From Marisa cornuarietis (taxonomy: Eukaryota; Mollusca; Gastropoda; Architaenioglossa; Ampullariidae): a stretch of 64,000 nucleotides of DNA. A model generated the notes under the pieces. It saw only the letters and a list, made by a program, of their open reading frames with translations, had not been told where the DNA came from and did no database searches. The position numbers and the translations under genes are program-made. This document shows positions 63,001 to 64,000 of the stretch, one piece after another. Location: the NCBI GenBank assembly GCA_004794655.1, contig SMMW01000567.1, positions 1,240,001 to 1,304,000 of the forward strand. The letters run 5' to 3'. Position 1 is the first letter of the stretch. Each line of letters opens with the position of its first letter.

Positions 63001-63749
63001 CTCTGATTATTTCCTCTGAGAGGTAAACACCCGATTGATTGCCCCCTTTTGCCGGGTCCCTTGCAGTGCAAATCATGCCTCGCCTTATTAGCTTCGACAA
63101 CTGGCGGGACGGACGCCTGACGCTGAGAGACCGAATCATCTACGCCATCGGAGAGGTCCGTCTCGTCCCTGGTCTGGGTCAAGGTTCTTCGGCAGTATAC
63201 CTGGACGGCAACACTCAATACATCGACCTGGGCTCAAACTTCACCTGTAACGGCAACCTTGAAATGTGCCGACAAGGTGCTACCATCAGGTAGGTTACTG
63301 ACAGGTTAACTTTCAATACGTAAAGCCTTTGGACGTAGAGACTGACGAAAGTACTAACGTCTTTGATGACATCGTGTATCATAGCAGTGAAGTCGTTGAT
63401 GACTATAAATGCTGTCGCAGGGATGTCAACGATGGTGAGTGGAATGGGTCAAAAAAAGGAAGTCATTATGACTATAGAGTGTAAAATCAGTGACGACGTT
63501 GATGACTGAGTGGTCACGGTAGTGATACCAGTGAGGACAGGTCCCTTGACTCCCTTTGAGGAATTTGTCTCCCCTTTTACCTCCAGACTGGCGCTAAAGC
63601 CCAACCAACTGGTGGACGGAGCCTACATCATGGACAGCTTCCCTGTCAAGGTGTATTACAAAGATGGCCGTGTCTACGCTGAGATGCAGACGTCAACACA
63701 GGTGTGGCAAGTCAACACCGCCGACATCAGGCCGGGAGAATGGGCCAGG
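32361..63749 (+). CDS. secreted or membrane protein with neurexin-LNS1-like domain, EGF-like module and at least six LamG jelly-roll repeats; 3' end outside window
   Basis: Exons: 32361-33114, 49538-49753, 50536-50973, 51676-52001, 52485-52776, 53534-53850, 54800-55118, 55668-56006, 56605-56895, 61302-61913, 63067-63289, 63587-63749, continuing to the right. All junctions are GT-AG and phases agree throughout, giving 1430 residues without a stop. Order: signal peptide 1-30; LNS/LamG domain 31-205 like neurexin LNS1; Cys-rich EGF-like module about 219-251; then repeats at 252-469, 470-675, 676-887, 888-1097, 1098-1301 and 1302 onward. Each repeat has a short Cys loop C-x-G-[DN]-L-x-x-C-x-x-G, a W-x-x-[VI/L] strand followed by GLxLYVN-like sequence, a Y-x-GR turn and a terminal DEL-x-VWY motif. 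LamG and LNS folds act in extracellular adhesion and synaptic or matrix binding. The start is the first ATG of a clean signal peptide. No TM segment is seen in this window. I do not recognise an orthologue; a neurexin-superfamily protein such as an axotactin-like one is an alternative but unproven. Confidence 0.9.
34878..34925. repeat. (TTTC)n microsatellite
   Basis: CTTT tetranucleotides with one interruption. Confidence 0.9.
36525..36576. repeat. (CA)n microsatellite
   Basis: About 26 uninterrupted CA units. Confidence 0.95.
37649..37690. repeat. (TTTG)n microsatellite
   Basis: About ten TTTG units. Confidence 0.9.
38377..38428. repeat. perfect 26-bp tandem duplication
   Basis: CAAAAACACTTTAGCACTTT plus GACTGT occurs twice back to back. 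Confidence 0.9.
39062..39114. repeat. (ATC)n microsatellite
   Basis: About 17 perfect ATC units. Confidence 0.95.
42447..42526. repeat. (GAT)n microsatellite
   Basis: About 27 GAT units with one GAC. The sequence after it (TTTTTAATGCGCAGGTATCT) resembles the GCGCA-type tails of the local LINE and SINE elements, so it may be an element tail. Confidence 0.9.
44359..44413. repeat. (ATT)n microsatellite
   Basis: About 18 perfect ATT units. Confidence 0.95.
47697..48055 (+). mobile_element. 5'-truncated non-LTR retrotransposon 3' end (CR1/L2-like), copy A2
   Basis: It encodes ESFKSALKTHLFLEHYS and stop at 47748-47750. A 3'UTR follows with TTTAAGCGCTAAGAGCATGC, then GTGAATATGC, and an (ATT)n tail at 48018-48055. 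It is highly similar to the reverse complement of 24301-24650. Confidence 0.72.
48175..49234 (-). mobile_element. dispersed 1.04 kb element, copy 2, with (ATT)n end
   Basis: Near-identical to 16694-17730 in the same orientation, from AAAGCAGATTTATATAGCGC (48199) to CTCCCTCAAGCCTGT (49234). Small differences include a short deletion near 48523. It starts about 120 bp after the tail of LINE copy A2. An imperfect TTTATAGTTTACAATATA-type repeat follows at 49236-49306. Confidence 0.78.
49236..49306. repeat. short imperfect tandem repeat, TTTATAGTTTACAAT units
   Basis: Several overlapping copies of TATAGTTTACAATATA-like units lie next to the end of the 1.04 kb element. Confidence 0.6.
49538..50973 (+). 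other. LamG jelly-roll repeat 1 (two exons)
   Basis: Exons 49538-49753 and 50536-50973, residues 252-469. Markers: YHLPMDEIRDS, CMGDLARC, GVYLSNGGHSADSHG, WYHIAATWSQEEGLHLYVNG and FYVGRANDN. The internal intron is phase 1, directly after the Cys loop. The last strand (LLVDDLIFVSA) is the most divergent of the set. Confidence 0.88.
51461..51699 (+). repeat. 43-bp minisatellite containing a splice acceptor, five full copies plus partial
   Basis: The unit GTCTCATTCACCATTACTAC + CTGTGTGAATTGTTACAATGCAG recurs with exact 43-nt spacing. The CAG ends fall at 51460, 51503, 51546, 51589, 51632 and 51675. The last CAG is the acceptor used for exon 51676, and the first 24 nt of that exon are the start of a sixth unit. 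Confidence 0.95.
51676..52776 (+). other. LamG jelly-roll repeat 2 (two exons)
   Basis: Exons 51676-52001 and 52485-52776, residues 470-675. Markers: IYHYYLSMDEMQQD, SYADLGD, CIGDLEVC, WYFVEVSWHPSDGISLYVN, MYMGRDD and LDELDVYYADRD. The internal intron is phase 0. Confidence 0.9.
53534..55118 (+). other. LamG jelly-roll repeat 3 (two exons)
   Basis: Exons 53534-53850 and 54800-55118, residues 676-887. Markers: MHFTMDSEADGR, RPRLVPGKVGQALQLDG, CFGNLDLC, FLEVSFHPERGLRLYDG, FYMGRGN and YDELDVWYADRD. The internal intron is phase 0, at the same place as in repeat 2. Confidence 0.9.
55521..55609 (+). repeat. 21-bp minisatellite upstream of exon 55668
   Basis: CAGTGACGTGTAAACACTTT plus A or G recurs at 55537, 55558, 55579 and 55600, with degenerate partial units at each side. 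It lies 60 nt upstream of the acceptor of repeat 4. Confidence 0.9.
55668..56895 (+). other. LamG jelly-roll repeat 4 (two exons)
   Basis: Exons 55668-56006 and 56605-56895, residues 888-1097. Markers: GRPGLVPGKIGNALEL, QYADLG, CMGNLARC, WYHVEISWHPSYGLRLYVD, FYIGRPNDGD and IDELEVWYGRRED. The internal intron is phase 1 and a few codons later than in repeats 2 and 3. The final donor is GTTCGT, weaker than the others. Confidence 0.9.
56896..61301 (+). other. 4.4 kb intron of the LamG gene
   Basis: AT-rich. It holds a (TC)n run at 58433-58450 and many T-runs. No exon-like frame or mobile element was recognised on either strand. Confidence 0.6.
61302..61913 (+). other. LamG jelly-roll repeat 5 (single exon)
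   Basis: Residues 1098-1301 in one 612-nt phase-1/phase-1 exon. Markers: GYEAFSMDNAVGN, GQYVDLG, CLGNLDLCPHGFTMSVWLKP, WQRVTLAWHAKKGLSLFVN, YLGRNL and ADELQVWYDHLDQ. No internal intron, unlike the other repeats. Confidence 0.93.
63067..63749 (+). other. LamG jelly-roll repeat 6, partial (two exons in window)
   Basis: Exons 63067-63289 and 63587-63749, residues 1302-1430. Markers: MPRLISFDNWRDGRL, QYIDLG, CNGNLEMCRQG, LKPNQLVDGAYIMDSFPVKV and IRPGEWAR. It ends in phase 0 at GTGAGT, exactly where the W-x-x-V strand continues, so the rest of the domain lies beyond 64000. Confidence 0.88.
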
Positions 63750-64000
63750 GTGAGTGACATCAGCCAACCTGGGGCTGCAGCAGCTGAAACCTTTTAGAGT
63801 TACATGCTTCGCTTCTCTCCCTCTCCTTTATAAATTTCGTTTAATTTGTTCCGATGATAGCAAAATAGAAGAAAACTAGAACGATACACGAAGCATTCAA
63901 AGCATTTGATGGAATTTGATAATTTCAATAAAAACCGCGATAGCTACAGGTTACATTTACACAGGCAAAATGGTTCCTACTGATTTCTTACTAATTCTTC

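Noticed and set aside
1..64000. CRISPR arrays, operons, bacterial-type terminators, rRNA genes
   Set aside because: None seen; spliced genes show that this is animal DNA.

Overview
This window is animal nuclear DNA. It has intron-rich genes with GT-AG splice sites, AT-rich introns, GC-rich coding exons, abundant microsatellites, and fragments of non-LTR retrotransposons, a tRNA-derived SINE and MITE-like elements. The gene content (a tensin with SH2 and PTB domains, a SLX9/FAM207A homologue, a SEA/EGF transmembrane mucin and a protein with tandem LamG jelly-roll domains) and the style of the repeats suggest a lophotrochozoan, most likely a gastropod mollusc. The species cannot be read from the sequence. 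There are no prokaryotic features.

Layout. (1) 1-6.75 kb, plus strand: the last seven coding exons of a tensin (end of SH2, linker, PTB) and a probable 3 kb 3'UTR. (2) 6.75-9.44 kb: intergenic, with a 203-bp MITE flanked by a perfect 8-bp target duplication. (3) 9.44-19.65 kb, minus strand: a nine-exon gene that I assembled by matching splice phases. It encodes a 614-residue membrane mucin: signal peptide, Ser/Thr-rich stalk, SEA domain, EGF-like region, one TM helix and a roughly 200-residue cytoplasmic tail. Its introns hold retroelement remnants. (4) 19.7-25.8 kb: intergenic, with a second MITE-like element, a non-LTR 3' end and a SINE. (5) 25.83-28.86 kb, minus strand: a complete five-exon SLX9/FAM207A ribosome-biogenesis gene. 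(6) 28.9-31.5 kb: intergenic, with a broken reverse transcriptase. (7) 31.5-64 kb, plus strand: a GC-rich 5' region, then a large gene whose first exon encodes a signal peptide, a neurexin-LNS1-like domain and a Cys-rich EGF-like module. After a 16.4 kb intron come at least six tandem LamG-like jelly-roll repeats (1430 residues so far), running off the right edge.

How the genes relate. They are independent transcription units. Three (tensin, the mucin and the LamG protein) belong to adhesion or cell-surface and cytoskeletal biology, but nothing in the sequence shows that they are co-regulated. The LamG gene is the most unusual. Its repeat modules are all bounded by phase-1 introns, as expected for exon shuffling, yet introns inside the modules differ from repeat to repeat. 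A 43-bp minisatellite has copied the splice acceptor of one repeat five times. A 1.04 kb near-identical repeat sits in both a mucin intron and the large LamG intron, 31.5 kb apart.
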